Assembly: GCA_904066235.2 (NCBI GenBank)
Contig: CAJFCV020000005.1
Location: forward strand, 5,079,501 to 5,143,500
DNA: 64,000 nt
DNA from: Bursaphelenchus xylophilus
Lineage: Eukaryota > Nematoda > Chromadorea > Rhabditida > Aphelenchoididae
Reading direction: 5' to 3'
Part shown: positions 11,451-22,604 of the stretch, in pieces
How the letters are laid out: the number at the start of each line of letters is the position of its first letter
Numbering within the stretch: the first letter of the stretch is position 1
Position numbers and translations under genes: made by a program
Notes under the pieces: generated by a model
The model's database searches: none
Told to the model about the DNA's origin: nothing
Seen by the model: only the letters and a program-made list of their open reading frames with translations

Positions 11451-13361
11451 ATGATTGAATACGTGGTTGCTATTGCTTTTGTCATAGTTCTCAAATGGTC
11501 GTGGTAAGTTGTAACATCGCTTATAATAGAACTATGATGTTTTGAAGGGACCGGTATCATTTCCTCAAGTTGCGCGACGAAATGGGGATTCCAGGGCCTC
11601 CAGTGAGGTTTCCATTGGGAAACATTGATTATATTATAGAAGACATCAAAAAAGTAATTTTTTTGTTAATGGTGACAATTGATTTAATTACTTTGTAGTA
11701 TGGAAAAGAAGGCACAATCAATATGAGATTCAGGACAGCTGAGAAATATGGATGGACGACCGGCATATACCTTGGAGGACATTTTGAAATCTCCACAAAC
11801 GACCCCGAAATCATCAATGAAGTTTTTATAAAGCAGTTCTCCAAGTTTGTAAACCGACCGGTAAGTAATTAGTTATTGCAATATTCATGTTGATTATTTC
11901 AGACCCAACATTTTGGAGCTGGATACCCGATGAATGAGAATATCCTACAAATGACTAAGGAAGGCGTGCCCGGAAGAGGATACGGATGGAAAGAGGTTAG
12001 ATCTGTCATCTCACCCATATTCACTACTGGTAAATTGAAGGCTGTAAGTCCTATAAGCCGTAGGGGAATCGTCAATAAAAAGTTTTCTTTAGATGTTTCC
12101 AGTTATGGAAGAGCGTGTTGACGAATTTGTAAAGTTCCTCAAATCAAGAGTGGGTTTGGGAGAAATTGAGATGTACAGGTATAGAAATGAACTCTGTTAC
12201 ATTTACATATATCCTAATTAAGTCTCATTTTGATTATAATGTAATTCTAGAGAACTCCAGGCCTTGACTTTGGATGTGATTGGCCGCTGTGCCTTTGGAA
12301 TGAAGACTGACTGCATTAATGACAAGAATGATGTCTTTTATGTGAACACGCAGACCTTCTTCAACTGTCTGAACCTGGAGGAATCTAAAGGAATGTTCTT
12401 GGGTTTCCTTTCTCCAAAATTGGCCCAGATGATTAGACCGTTTACTTTAGAGGGACGGTCTGAGATGACATTAATAAATGGACTTAAAGAAGTCATCAAA
12501 AATCGACGAAAGACCTTTGAAACTGATGATGATCAGAGAAAAGATTTGATTACTTTACTTTTGGAACAAGATCGGGAACGACAGAAATCTCAAAAGGTAA
12601 TTTAAACAGCTGTCTTGATCTTATTTTTTGTATGGAACCAGTATGAAATATTTACCTTTTGATTATACATATTTATTTTAAATGTGTTGGCTGGGATTCG
12701 CATCATGAAATTGAATTTACAGAAGGCCCCACTGCACGAAGAGACCATTGCTTCCAATTGTTATGCATTCCTTTTGGCCGGTTATGAAACCACCAGCACC
12801 GCATTAGCATTCACATTATACGCCTTGGCCAAGCATTTGGATGTCCAACAAAACTTGTATGAGGAGATCATGCAAGAAATTGGAATGAACGAAGAAATCA
12901 CTTATGACGTCATGATGAAGATGTCTTATTTGGATGCCGTCGTCAAAGAGAGCCTACGAAGATACCCTCCAGTGGTGTTTTTCACCACCAGAGAATGTGT
13001 GGAGGACTGTGTGATCAAGGGGATTAATATCAAAAAGGGAGTCTGCATCCAAGCACCAGTTCACGCTATTCATTTTGATCCCGAGATATGGACCAACCCG
13101 ATGACATTCGATCCAAACAGATTCCTGATCAGCAACAATCAAGTGGACCCGCTGAAATGGTGTCCTTTCGGGCTAGGACCTCGAAATTGTGTTGGGATGA
13201 GATTCGCCGAAGTCGAAATAAAGGCCGCTCTAATCTCGCTGATCCGAAACTTCAGCGTGGAGCTGGGAGAAGAGCTGAGGACCAAGGAATTGCCTTGCCG
13301 AGTCAGCGCCGTCTTGTATCGCCCAATGGATGGCGTTCCGTTAAAACTGAATGTCCGCTAA
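11451..13361 (+). CDS. Cytochrome P450, CYP3 clan
   Basis: Seven exons (11451-11503, 11548-11653, 11699-11860, 11903-12043, 12093-12178, 12251-12596, 12723-13361) join in phase to 510 aa, the usual length for a microsomal P450. A hydrophobic N-terminal anchor is followed by the Pro-rich hinge GIPGPPV. The I-helix oxygen-activation motif AGYETTS, the K-helix ExxR (KESLRR), the aromatic-region PNRF and the heme-binding PFGLGPRNCVG with Cys454 are all intact, so an active monooxygenase is expected. The sequence is most like the CYP3 clan (nematode CYP13/CYP25 types), which act on xenobiotics or endogenous lipids at the ER. The substrate cannot be told. Confidence 0.93.
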
Positions 13362-14285
13362 ACAAACAAGGTGCGGTTAAGAGAAGCGTAATATAAATAG
13401 GAGGGGAATGGACAGAGGGGAGGGAATACAACACAAATAACCAAGATGCGACAGGGAATCGAGAAAAGAATGTAGGACTTGTAGGAAGCGGGAGAGAAAG
13501 AATGAAACCGTGGTTCAGAAAGAAGGTCAGACGGCGGTAATGAGGTTCAAACAAACAAACTTCAGGGGAAACCTCAGCCCTTCCTTTTCGAGATTATTTC
13601 AGGTCATTCGGTGATGTGGGGGGTTTTGCATCGCTGATTACTCTCGTTTCGAACAAATTCCGGTTTAACTGTGAGCGAAGGGATTTGGGACGGGCTGAGG
13701 GTTTAATCGAAGCGGGAGGGAGAACGTTCCAACTGCTATTTCCCACCAGCAACACCTTGTTTTATGCGGATTGTTATGTTTTTTTGAAATGTTTTATGAG
13801 TTTGTCTTTTGTTTTACTTATTTTGATTTGTAATAAACAGACGTTGAATAATTTCCCCCTAGCTTTATGTGATGATTTTCGAAATCCATCAGATATTTTT
13901 TCCAAACTAAATATTTGATTGAATTGCTCGCCAGTTGCGCAATCGGGGTCACTCAAATATTGGGATTATTACGGTCATCTTCGCGCCTCTCATTCCCTCC
14001 GGCATTCGTACGAACTGCGTCTTCTCCATCGTCCTTCGCCCCATTCCTTTTCGGGTTCTCGCATTTTCGAATCAAAATTCATGAATATTCGTTTGTGTGA
14101 GCTGGTTCGCAATACGAGAGGAGCCCTGATTCCCATTTCTTTTCACGTTTCAGACGCCCCCTTCCATTCGCACCTCAAGATCTGACGTGGCTCGTGGTTG
14201 ACCTCAGTTTGTTTTAGCTCCATTCTCGACTCGAAACCGAACGATTTGTGGCCGGAATGGTCAGATCAGGAAGGGCTGAGAGTTC
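13362..14285. other. Intergenic between P450 and Rho-like GTPase
   Basis: Purine-rich P450 3' flank, then pyrimidine-rich sequence. I see no supported coding exon. The start codon of the next gene is in a good context at 14286. Confidence 0.4.
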
Positions 14286-15090
14286 ATGAGTGCTGACAAA
14301 AGTGTCAAACTGGTCGTTGTGGGGGACGCCTTTGTTGGCAAAACAAGGTCAGTTCATAATATTTTTTACTTTTTGTTGTAATCTCTGCCACTTCTGCATT
14401 AGTCATCTTTGAATATATTTTCTGTTCTTCGATTTCCCGAAGTCTGTTTTAACAAATGATTCATGTATACAATTGTGTAATGACTGCTCTAATTTCAGTC
14501 TCATTTTCGCTTACACTCAACAGAAATTCATCGAAGATTATGAGCCTACAGTATTTCAAAACTACTCCGCCAGTGTGATACTAGATCGTCGGAAAGTCAA
14601 TCTTAATCTTTTCGATACGACTGGCTCCACTCAAGAGAAGTTAGTTCGACTCCGGACACTTTCATACCCTCAGGCAGATGTCGTTTTACTATGTTTTTCA
14701 TTGGTGGATCCACTTTCTCTGGACTCATGTAGAAGACGATGGATCCCGGAAATACGACGACATACACAAGCACCCGTTCTTTTGGTCGGGATAAAGGAAG
14801 ATCTGGTCGAAAGAGCACCTCTGGACAAAAGGGTTGACCGAAAACAGGCACTTCGGATAGCTCATGAGGTAAGAAAAACATTACTTTTTAATTTTTATAT
14901 GGCAGTGCTTACCATTAATAAGAATACGTTAAAAAGGCTGCCTTCATTTGGGACAGACCAAAAATCGGTGGTTGAATTGAGTGCATCTAGGTTTTTAACA
15001 GCTGGACGCTGCTTGGGACTGAAAAAAGAAGAGCGGCTTACGTTTTTACCAAGAGAATTGAAGTCAGTGCCGGACGTCTTAAGTCGCTAG
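14286..15090 (+). CDS. Atypical Rho-family small GTPase (CHW-1/Wrch-like candidate)
   Basis: Exons 14286-14347, 14499-14868 and, after a possible 54-nt intron, 14923-15090 give about 199 aa. The P-loop reads GDAFVGKTS, with Ala at the place of Gly12 of Ras/Rac. The switch I effector region YEPTVFQNY is Rho-like and LSYPQADVVLLCFS is diagnostic of the Rho family. Switch II is altered: DTTG is followed by STQEKLVRLR, so the catalytic Gln61 is displaced and the segment is two residues longer than in Rac. The base-recognition motif is IKED rather than TKxD, and SAS is present for G5. No CAAX box is seen at the C terminus, though a further exon is possible. Ala at this position is also reported for C. 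elegans CHW-1, so that orthologue is plausible but unproven. The 54-nt intron preserves the frame, so its removal is uncertain. Confidence 0.7.
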
Positions 15091-15106
15091 CAAACCGTTG
15101 CAAGTA

Positions 15107-15379
15107 TCAGTCTGTCGGGAAAATAACGGCGGATCGTCGCGCCTCGGAATCGCCCATCATCGCTTTGCGACTGCAAGCCGCGGCATGGGATTTGGTGCGC
15201 GACAGCGGCGAGGCGAGACATTTCGCTGCGACAATCCGCCGTTATTTTTCCGACAGACGGGTCGTCGCAGCAAAATGTCTCGCCTCGTCGCAATCGCGCA
15301 CCGAAATCCCAGCCGCGGCTTGCCGTCGCAAAGCGATGATGAGCGATTCCAAGACCACAGTATTTTCCCGACAGACTGA
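15107..15379. mobile_element. Compound palindromic MITE (TA target site)
   Basis: Ends TCAGTCTGTCGGGAAAATA and its exact reverse complement TATTTTCCCGACAGACTGA, each flanked by TA. The two arms (about 15125-15235 and 15255-15360) are near-perfect inverted copies carrying the word CCCATCATCGCTTTGCGAC and its complement. A third copy of the terminal sequence lies inside, at about 15235-15256, so one palindrome is built inside another. No transposase is encoded. A diverged half-copy lies at 37356-37446. Confidence 0.8.
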
Positions 15380-18300
15380 TAATAGCTACCAGTCGGATTA
15401 AGGTTGATGTAGGTTGGAACGGTCGCCAAACCTCCTTTCTTCCCAAAAACTTCAGAAGGCATGCGGTGGGTCTACTATATAGCTCTTCCGGACTGAACCC
15501 GGCGACACGCACTGTGAGAAAACAAAGGTGTACCTTGCACTGGGCAATTTTTTGCTATTTTCACCGTACAGTAGGCTTTTTTAAGCTGTCGCTCGCACCC
15601 TGCCAGAGGCCCTCTAACGTTCTGTCTACTGTTCAGACTCCAAAGAGCATAAGCGATTTGGGCTCTTTGACTACTTTTTTGTGTATCGTTTTTCAGGCGG
15701 GGTAGTTTAGTTGATAGTTGTGAAGTAGCCCAACCCATCTTCCCCTAATCTAAACTGGCTGTGGAAATTTTATTTGCATCAAGGGAATTTTGCCCTAAAT
15801 GAAAGGTTATGATAAAAACTAAATGATGCAGCGAATATTAGCTGTTAACTGATCACAGATTAAACTTTTCCTTCCCGTTATTATTGTGAGAAGTTTTAGA
15901 TTGGATGTCAAAAACTACTGACCTGTTCGGCCCTCACATTACGCGGTCTAAAACGAGTATTCGATGAAGCTTTAATGTTGGCATCGAGTGATCATCTCGT
16001 CGAATCAAAGCCTCAAACAACCCAATTTGGATCATGCTGTTGCCTCTTTTAAAAGTTGCTCAAATAATGTATAAAATCATATAAATAAACCTACAGGATT
16101 TTCGGTTTTCGTATTCTTGGATCGCATGTTGCTTGAGGCGTCATAATTTTTTTGTGTGGTGGTTTTCGTTTGTCATCATCTTCGACCTAAAAAACTCAAA
16201 AAATCTGCTGAAATTAACTGCAAAAACCCCAGCTTTCCATCGCAGAAACTTGCACGCTGTTTCTGATGGAAATGAAGACCAATTTTCCAATTTGTCGCAA
16301 CATCTCATAAATGTAACGCCTCAAATTGAATAACGACCGAAACAATACATTTACAGCACCTTTTAGGGATCCTCAAAGAAGTAATTTCAATCAAAAGATT
16401 ACTCCGACTACTGTAACTCGAGCCCTCTTTCTTTTCACGGGGTATAAAAAAAGCAGGGAATCAGAAAAAGGCAGATTTTGACAGGTTTTCAATTTCAATT
16501 CCCGTCATTTTCAGGAGTTTTGATTTGCCTCGAACAATTTTGACGGAATTATTTTTTATTAAGATTTCACTTTTCTTTTTGTGGTGAAAGTATCCAATTC
16601 ATGTCATATTACTGTTGGGGATCTATTTTTGGTGTTTCAATTAGTTTGCCAAAATATATTGGGTCTAGGCGCATTGGTAGCTAGCTAGTCATGGAACGTC
16701 GACAATTGGGGAAAAAAGCCACCGGGTAAAGTCAGAAGAGTCGTATTGCATAGATGCACTGTCACGAATTTTGATTTTTGTCGCCATTCTTTGCGCATAA
16801 AACCCCAAAATTCCGGAAACATAAATTAAGGCCGGCCGTCGTTAATCGCTGACATTTTAAGAACAAATGGCTAGCCAAGTGTAAGGTAAGCGTAAATTCT
16901 ACCTCAACCCCATGTTTACGGGAAAAATTAAACTTGGCGACGGTGTGATTTAATAAAATATTTTGATTCTCCCCAGTTGCCTTTTTTCCTATTCGTTCAG
17001 ATCCGGCTAGTTATTTTTTCTGCCAGTCCAACCTTCTAGCCAGCCATATAGTAGAAACCGCGTAAAAATTAGATTTTGGGCTATGAACTTGATCTGCTTA
17101 ATCCACGTAAACATAAACGCATGCCTAATCTAGACTATGTTCCAAACTTTTTAAGAAATACGTCCTATAAATTTCCGGTGCGGATTCGAGCCTGGTACCA
17201 CGTTCATTTGTATTCTTATTATTATATTACTTAGTAGGTAGAGAGAGATAGGCATCAACTTTTATTCGTGGCTCTTTAGTTTGTTACTTTAACTTTTGGC
17301 AATGATTGACATAAGAAACACAAAAATCACTCAAGAATAATGTGCAAAAAAGACGAATTGCTAGAAACATGTGCCCTAATTATTTTCCTTTTGACATTCT
17401 TTTACATTGCAGTCCACCGTAGATACAGCAGACCAAAAAAAATTTTTACAAAAATCATCATGGCTTGGAGATCCAATTGAGTCTAAATTATCTTTATGGA
17501 AACTGTTTTGATTTTCGGCAAACAGCGATTTATAGATGAATTTTTGCTTACTATGAATAAGCTTTCTTTCCAATTCAAATTTTTGATGATTTCCCTCGAA
17601 TTTATACTATTATATAATCAAATTCATATAATAGAAGGAATAATTGAATGGCCCATTTCTGTGTTCGAAAAGTCGTTCGATTCCAGAAGAAATGTGGAGT
17701 AATGGAGGGGAAGGTAAACAAACCCTGACTCTTCTTGAACTTACTCCCGAAAACCGGTCAGAAGAGATCAGGATCCCAAAAGTTTTATTTTTTTCGTCAA
17801 CCTCCCTTCGAATTACCTCGAATTTTTCGCGCCGCGGGGAAACGAAGAGAAAAAATGGGAAATATGCAAATTGGGGAAATTTAATTTGAAGGGAAAGGGC
17901 TTTGTCGAATACTCATAATGCTGTTCTTTCGACTACAGAATCGTCTCGAGATTCTGGTTTTGAATTTCTTCAAGGCGTCGGGGTGTTACATAATATCTCT
18001 TTCAGTCCTTCGTATTCATCTTATTCATGTTATCAAAAGTATCGCAAACTTGGTGATAGTCACATTACAAACGCCTGTTCTGTTTACAAGGCCATTGAAA
18101 ATTTCTCTGAAAGTCGTTTATCTTTAGTGGTCATCTCTTTCCCGATATTCAAAGGTTGCGGGGATGAAAGGGAATCATGAAGACCCACTTTCCTATTATT
18201 ATAGTCCAGCCATGTCCGCAAGAAAAACAGCTCCTTTGCCCACCTGAATTGTAATGTTTTCTATTGTCGTTATCTTCGCCGATTATCAAAACATTTGATT

Positions 18301-19558
18301 TGACTAATTTATTCAAATTTCTGACAGCCATTACGCATTCAAATTTGCATATTCTGAGGTCTCGGGAGAGTGGCTGTAATTATCGACTTGAAGATTGTTC
18401 TAACTGCTACTTTTTATACATAAATTAATAGCTCTTTTCATCTGATTTAGAATGACATAGGAACCTTTTCATATAGATGGATGTTAGATATACCTCGCGT
18501 AGATTAATCGGACGTCAAGGCTAAGATTTGGAGGCAACCCGTTCTTCTGCTTTCCCCTGTCATCAACTCCCCTCACTCACGGTCCACTTCCTCGATACCC
18601 GATCCGCTCTCTTGTTGGAGGCGTTGGACCGTGTCTTGGAATGGCGTTGAATTCCGCGGGTAATGAATCTGAATCCGAGGGAGATTTGTTTAATTTTGGG
18701 TAATTGGAGCGCCTGATTTATGCCTGGGAATATCCGAATTGCACCGAGTCTAATCCGGATCTAATTTACTCTTCCCGGAGTCAGCTAAATGGAAAAGGAC
18801 GGCTGATGACGCTAGATCACGATAAGCTCGTTTCAACGCTGTCTGAATGCGCAATCGTAGCATCGGCAGGTCCTGTTCCCTCTGCCGATCCAAGCACCTG
18901 ATATCCTCACGGATATCCGAGCTGATCGGAGAGCGAGAGTGCAATCTTCACTCGGATTTGTTTATCCCCTCCAGTCGAAGGTCATAATCGCGCGTTTCTT
19001 CGTGACTATCGCACCTTCTCAAGGGTCGAGTGAACAAATGGATGTTTGTTGATTTAAAAGTAAAAGAGAAAGTCGGAAAAGTTACTGTTTTTACCCGTTC
19101 TCTCCTCAGTCATGGATAATATTATTTTATTTATTGTTGTTTTTTTTTCCAAACTCTTCCGAATTCCTGTTTTGATGACATTTCCTGCCGTCGTTGTTGT
19201 CATCGGAAGGGATCGCGGCACTGTAATACCTCCGTTCCACTTTACAATGCAATTCTTTCCTCCAGCTGTAATTATCTCTCGTTCCGGCGCTTTTTTATTT
19301 ATTTTTACAAAATTTTATAGTTTTGCCCCGAGGGTTTTTGCGGTGAGGGAAGTGCGTCAGACCGCGCCGGATTCCTTCAGTGAAATCGAGGACGCGCGCT
19401 TTCAATTTCTCGCGCACCTTTCAAAAAAATATTATATATCCCGACAACCGGTGCCCCTGATCTTGCGTAAGGTCCGGCGATTCTTAAGCAGCGGTATCTG
19501 TGGGCGTTGCGTGACCATTTTTAGAAGTTTTGAAGCAGACTCGGGATTACTTTCAGAG
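15380..19558. other. Long repeat-bearing non-coding stretch
   Basis: No gene could be supported in over 4 kb. Open frames here are short, AT-rich and lack splice partners. About 15509-15580 resembles 44725-44800 (shared CACTGTG-GAAAACAAA and GCAC-GTGCAA-type words), suggesting an old dispersed repeat. A TATA-like GGTATAAAAAAAG occurs at 16440. Some of this is probably the upstream region of the Kunitz-like gene. Confidence 0.4.
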
Positions 19559-19991
19559 ATGAGAAGGATCGTCTTAACAGTACTGTTGATATGCGTGATC
19601 AAGGCCAATCCAATGCCCGGCCCTCCGGTCTTCTATAAAGTCAAGACTTTCTCTAGCGAGTGCTATTTACCTCCAGGCAAGTTGGGTATTACCATAAGCG
19701 TCAAATTTTGGTCAAAAGGCAATCTAGTGCTATATTAACTTAAAGATTTTTCAAATTGTTATAGCCGGTTTAATAATTATTTATTGTTTAGATTCGGGCG
19801 CTTGTGACAATGGAGTGGAAAGTGTAAAGGCTGACCTCAAAAAGTCCTCAATCCGGCAAACGACGAGATATTATTTCGACACAGTGACAGAAGAATGTTA
19901 TCCGTTCGCCTTTCTGATGCCACATTGCTCAAAAAATGCCAATAATTTTGTTTCTCTGGAGAAATGTCGAAGCTTCTGTCGGCAGATCTAA
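19559..19991 (+). CDS. Secreted single-Kunitz-domain protein
   Basis: Two exons (19559-19676, 19792-19991) encode 105 aa. The start Met lies two bases after TACTTTCAG, a likely trans-splice site. Residues 1-16 are a signal peptide. Six cysteines at 35, 44, 75, 85, 98 and 102 match the Kunitz framework: CYLPPDSGAC, then RYYFD, EECYPF, NANNF and a final C-x3-C. The C2-C3 spacing is about 15 residues longer than in BPTI, and the residue after the second Cys (the P1 site) is Asp, so ordinary trypsin-type inhibition is unlikely. The intron starts with GCAAGT, a GC-AG intron; using it is what produces the intact LPPDSGAC motif. Confidence 0.82.
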
Positions 19992-20133
19992 CTTTCCAAT
20001 ACGATATACTAGGACCACTCAACGGGTTGTAATCACAAATCAAAGTGTACAGATTTTCTCAATAAATTATTTTATTAACAAAACAGTTAAATTAATTTAA
20101 TATCACAATCAACCATTGCTTTGTGAGACATTT

Positions 20134-20413
20134 CTAGATGTAGATTCCCACCCAGAGAAGAAGGAATACGGAGCCGAAGCCAAGGAAGGTAGCAGCGGCC
20201 AAGGCGTTAAAAATCTCCTTGAAAAAACTTCGATTCTTGCTGGAAGTGAAGGCTCCGATGATAGAAAAGGAGGTCAGGACAAGTCCAATCCCAAGAAGAA
20301 CAATCGAGAATTGAGGGAACAGGGATTGGCTCACCTAAACGTAATAACCAAACCAACACCAAATAACTTACTGGACCTTCGTATCTCTCCATCTGGGAAA
20401 TGTCGACAACCAT
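20134..20413 (-). CDS. tmem-258 (TMEM258): TMEM258/Kuduk, oligosaccharyltransferase subunit
   Basis: Two exons on the minus strand, joined in phase after MERYEGP, give 80 aa, almost exactly the length of the animal protein (79 aa in human). It has two TM segments, PQFSIVLLGIGLVLTSFSII and the highly conserved C-terminal GFGSVFLLLWVGIYI. TMEM258 is a small subunit of the ER oligosaccharyltransferase that transfers glycans to nascent proteins. It starts about 225 bp downstream of the SERINC stop on the same strand, fitting an operon. The intron is only about 37 nt. Confidence 0.9.
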
Positions 20414-20637
20414 GATTATAACGTTTCTACATTATAACTGCATTAGGCCACTCAGTCTCACCATAAATATTATACTGTCATAACAAGTCAAAGAACTTTC
20501 TAAATTAAGGATAACAGGTTTATCGGGGAAACTGCCAATTATGTACACAGAATAAAATAATAGAAGAACTGGAAGCAAAATGAGAGTACTCGTTCAAGAT
20601 AAAAATAAGGAGAACATTTTCTTTCTTTAAGTATAAA

Positions 20638-22355
20638 TTAACTGAAATCTCTGTCCGGGAAGAAGGCTGGAGCCAGAAGAGTCCATGCGTATATGATCAC
20701 ACACAACCAGCTGGAGACTACCTTCACCCAAAGAGACGCCATATTGCTGTTCAAGTGGGAAAGATCGTTGTCAGGCCTGCAAAAAATCAATAAGCATACA
20801 TATCCTTTTCTAAACTTATTTATTAAAAAGAAACTTACTTATACCACGAAGTCAAAGTCATCATCACATAAAGTGAGGCCAGGCCAAAGATAAAGTGGAA
20901 GAAACTGTAAGAATAAGCAACTTCCTCCTGCTCATTGTCATACACACGACCAGCTTCCTCATCAACATCTGAAATCGCTAAATTTACGTTAGTTGTTGTT
21001 CAAAATACCTCCGATGATAGGATCGCGCGACTCACTCAACGGAATATCATTTGATCTACCTGAATCACCTGTAATCTTTCCGAGTGCAGTGTTTGAGCTC
21101 GTCCTGATGGTCACATAGAGAAGACAAGCAAAGAAAATCAAGAGGGATATAATTGAGTTAGCGGGGAGTGGCGTAGCAAAAGCCTGAAAGTGAAATTCGA
21201 TAGTATCCATGGCACATATACCTAAAAAAATCATAAATACTTACATGAGGATCCTGATCGGGAGAAGTTCCATTTCGAATAATATTAACTAAGGATGGGT
21301 TACAAGTATGATCTGGGTTGTTAATCAAAGCAGACCAAGTCAAGTACATGGTGTACATCGTCAAGAAAGAGGACTGGAGAAGACCGGAATTGGGCATTCT
21401 TTCCTGGACTTTGGGGAGGATAGAGATAACGGACACAAGCAAACAAAGGATAATGTTGAAAGTAATAATGAAAATCGGGAGTCCGCATCCTCCGCCCTGA
21501 AAATATGACATTAAAATTGATCGGACAAGTTAGAAATGCCGAAAAAGTGCCGCTTACGGTTGTATACCAGATGAACATGAAGACAATTCCGACCAGTGCT
21601 AGGCCGTAACATCCAAAGACAAATCCAATCAGCCCAGCAAAGCAAGCCCGGCTATCATTCTCCTCATATGCGGCCATCCATCCTTCGGCCAGCCCATGCG
21701 CCCAATCAACGATTAAAATCAACTGAATTAAGATGAACAGGAACCCTCCAACCATTCCAAACCACATCATCGCTAAACAAGAATAATTATAACAGATTAT
21801 AACATACGTCCAGCTAAATGTTCATTTCGGATGAAGAAGAATCCGACGACGAGACCAACAAGTAGAAGATATTTGAAGAACCAGAATCCGTTCTGAATAT
21901 GGGATCGGGCGTCTTTGCTCGAATTGACTCCCAACATCATTAACATGAAGATAAAGAAGAAGGATGCCATTCCACCGCATAATCTACAAAAATTATATTA
22001 AATACATACCTAAAAACGTAGAAAGAATTACGCCGAAAAGCACCTACCGATAAACCGCCTGAAAACCTGTCGCTTGTTGACACTTTATATCGAACTTTTC
22101 ACAAAACCAATCCGCATTTGCTATCTTCTCTTGAATCCAAGGAGACAGCATCAAACAGGCGACCACCGTGCCCAACAACAACATGAAAGCATATGAGATC
22201 CTGGTCATTGTCGAGTTTTTGGATGTTGGACAAAACGCACAGCACAGTTGGCAAGCCGCGCTTCCAAAACAACAGGCCATCTAAAATCAAGAATAAAAAA
22301 GAAATAACAAACGTACCGAACTAGCACAGGCTGGAGCCGCAAGGATCGCCCCCAT
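20638..22355 (-). CDS. SERINC (TMS1/TDE family) multi-pass membrane protein
   Basis: A multi-exon minus-strand gene of about 455-460 aa. The N terminus [13 protein letters not shown], then a Cys-rich segment ([16 protein letters not shown]) and [11 protein letters not shown] match the conserved start of SERINC proteins. Many TM helices follow, with WAHGLAEGW, the long luminal loop, and a C-terminal SWYKPDN...[14 protein letters not shown] block that is typical of the family. The gene ends with [10 protein letters not shown]. SERINCs sit in ER, Golgi and plasma membranes and have been linked to phospholipid scrambling and serine-lipid incorporation. It is the upstream partner of TMEM258 and is divergent from ALG12 across only 250 bp. 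Confidence 0.93.
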
Positions 22356-22604
22356 TCTCCAATATTACACTGGAAACAACTCTTACTGATTTATGACGTT
22401 ATCGATTCACTCGCAAACACCTCAATGAGATCCCTCTCTTACACAGCCATAACAACACACGAGATTTTTTTGTTTGACACGGAATGCCAAATAAGTGTTT
22501 TCTTGTGAGGACGAAAATAAATAATTTTCTCGCGAGTGCAAATTGCGATCGCTTGATCTCTACGTTGTTTATTGATGTCTTCGAGGGCATAATCCACTTG
22601 CCAA
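22356..22604. promoter_or_regulatory. Short divergent promoter region, SERINC and ALG12
   Basis: The two start codons, on opposite strands, are 250 bp apart. The gap must hold both 5' ends and probably a shared bidirectional promoter. No TATA box or named operator is evident. Confidence 0.5.

Noticed and set aside
17150..17260. Possible minus-strand tRNA (GGCTCGAATCC-like B box)
   Set aside because: No D-arm, anticodon arm or acceptor stem could be paired around it.
19112..19738. 208-codon plus-strand frame across the Kunitz start
   Set aside because: The upstream part is hydrophobic random sequence; only the part from 19559 is coding, as shown by the signal peptide and cysteine framework.
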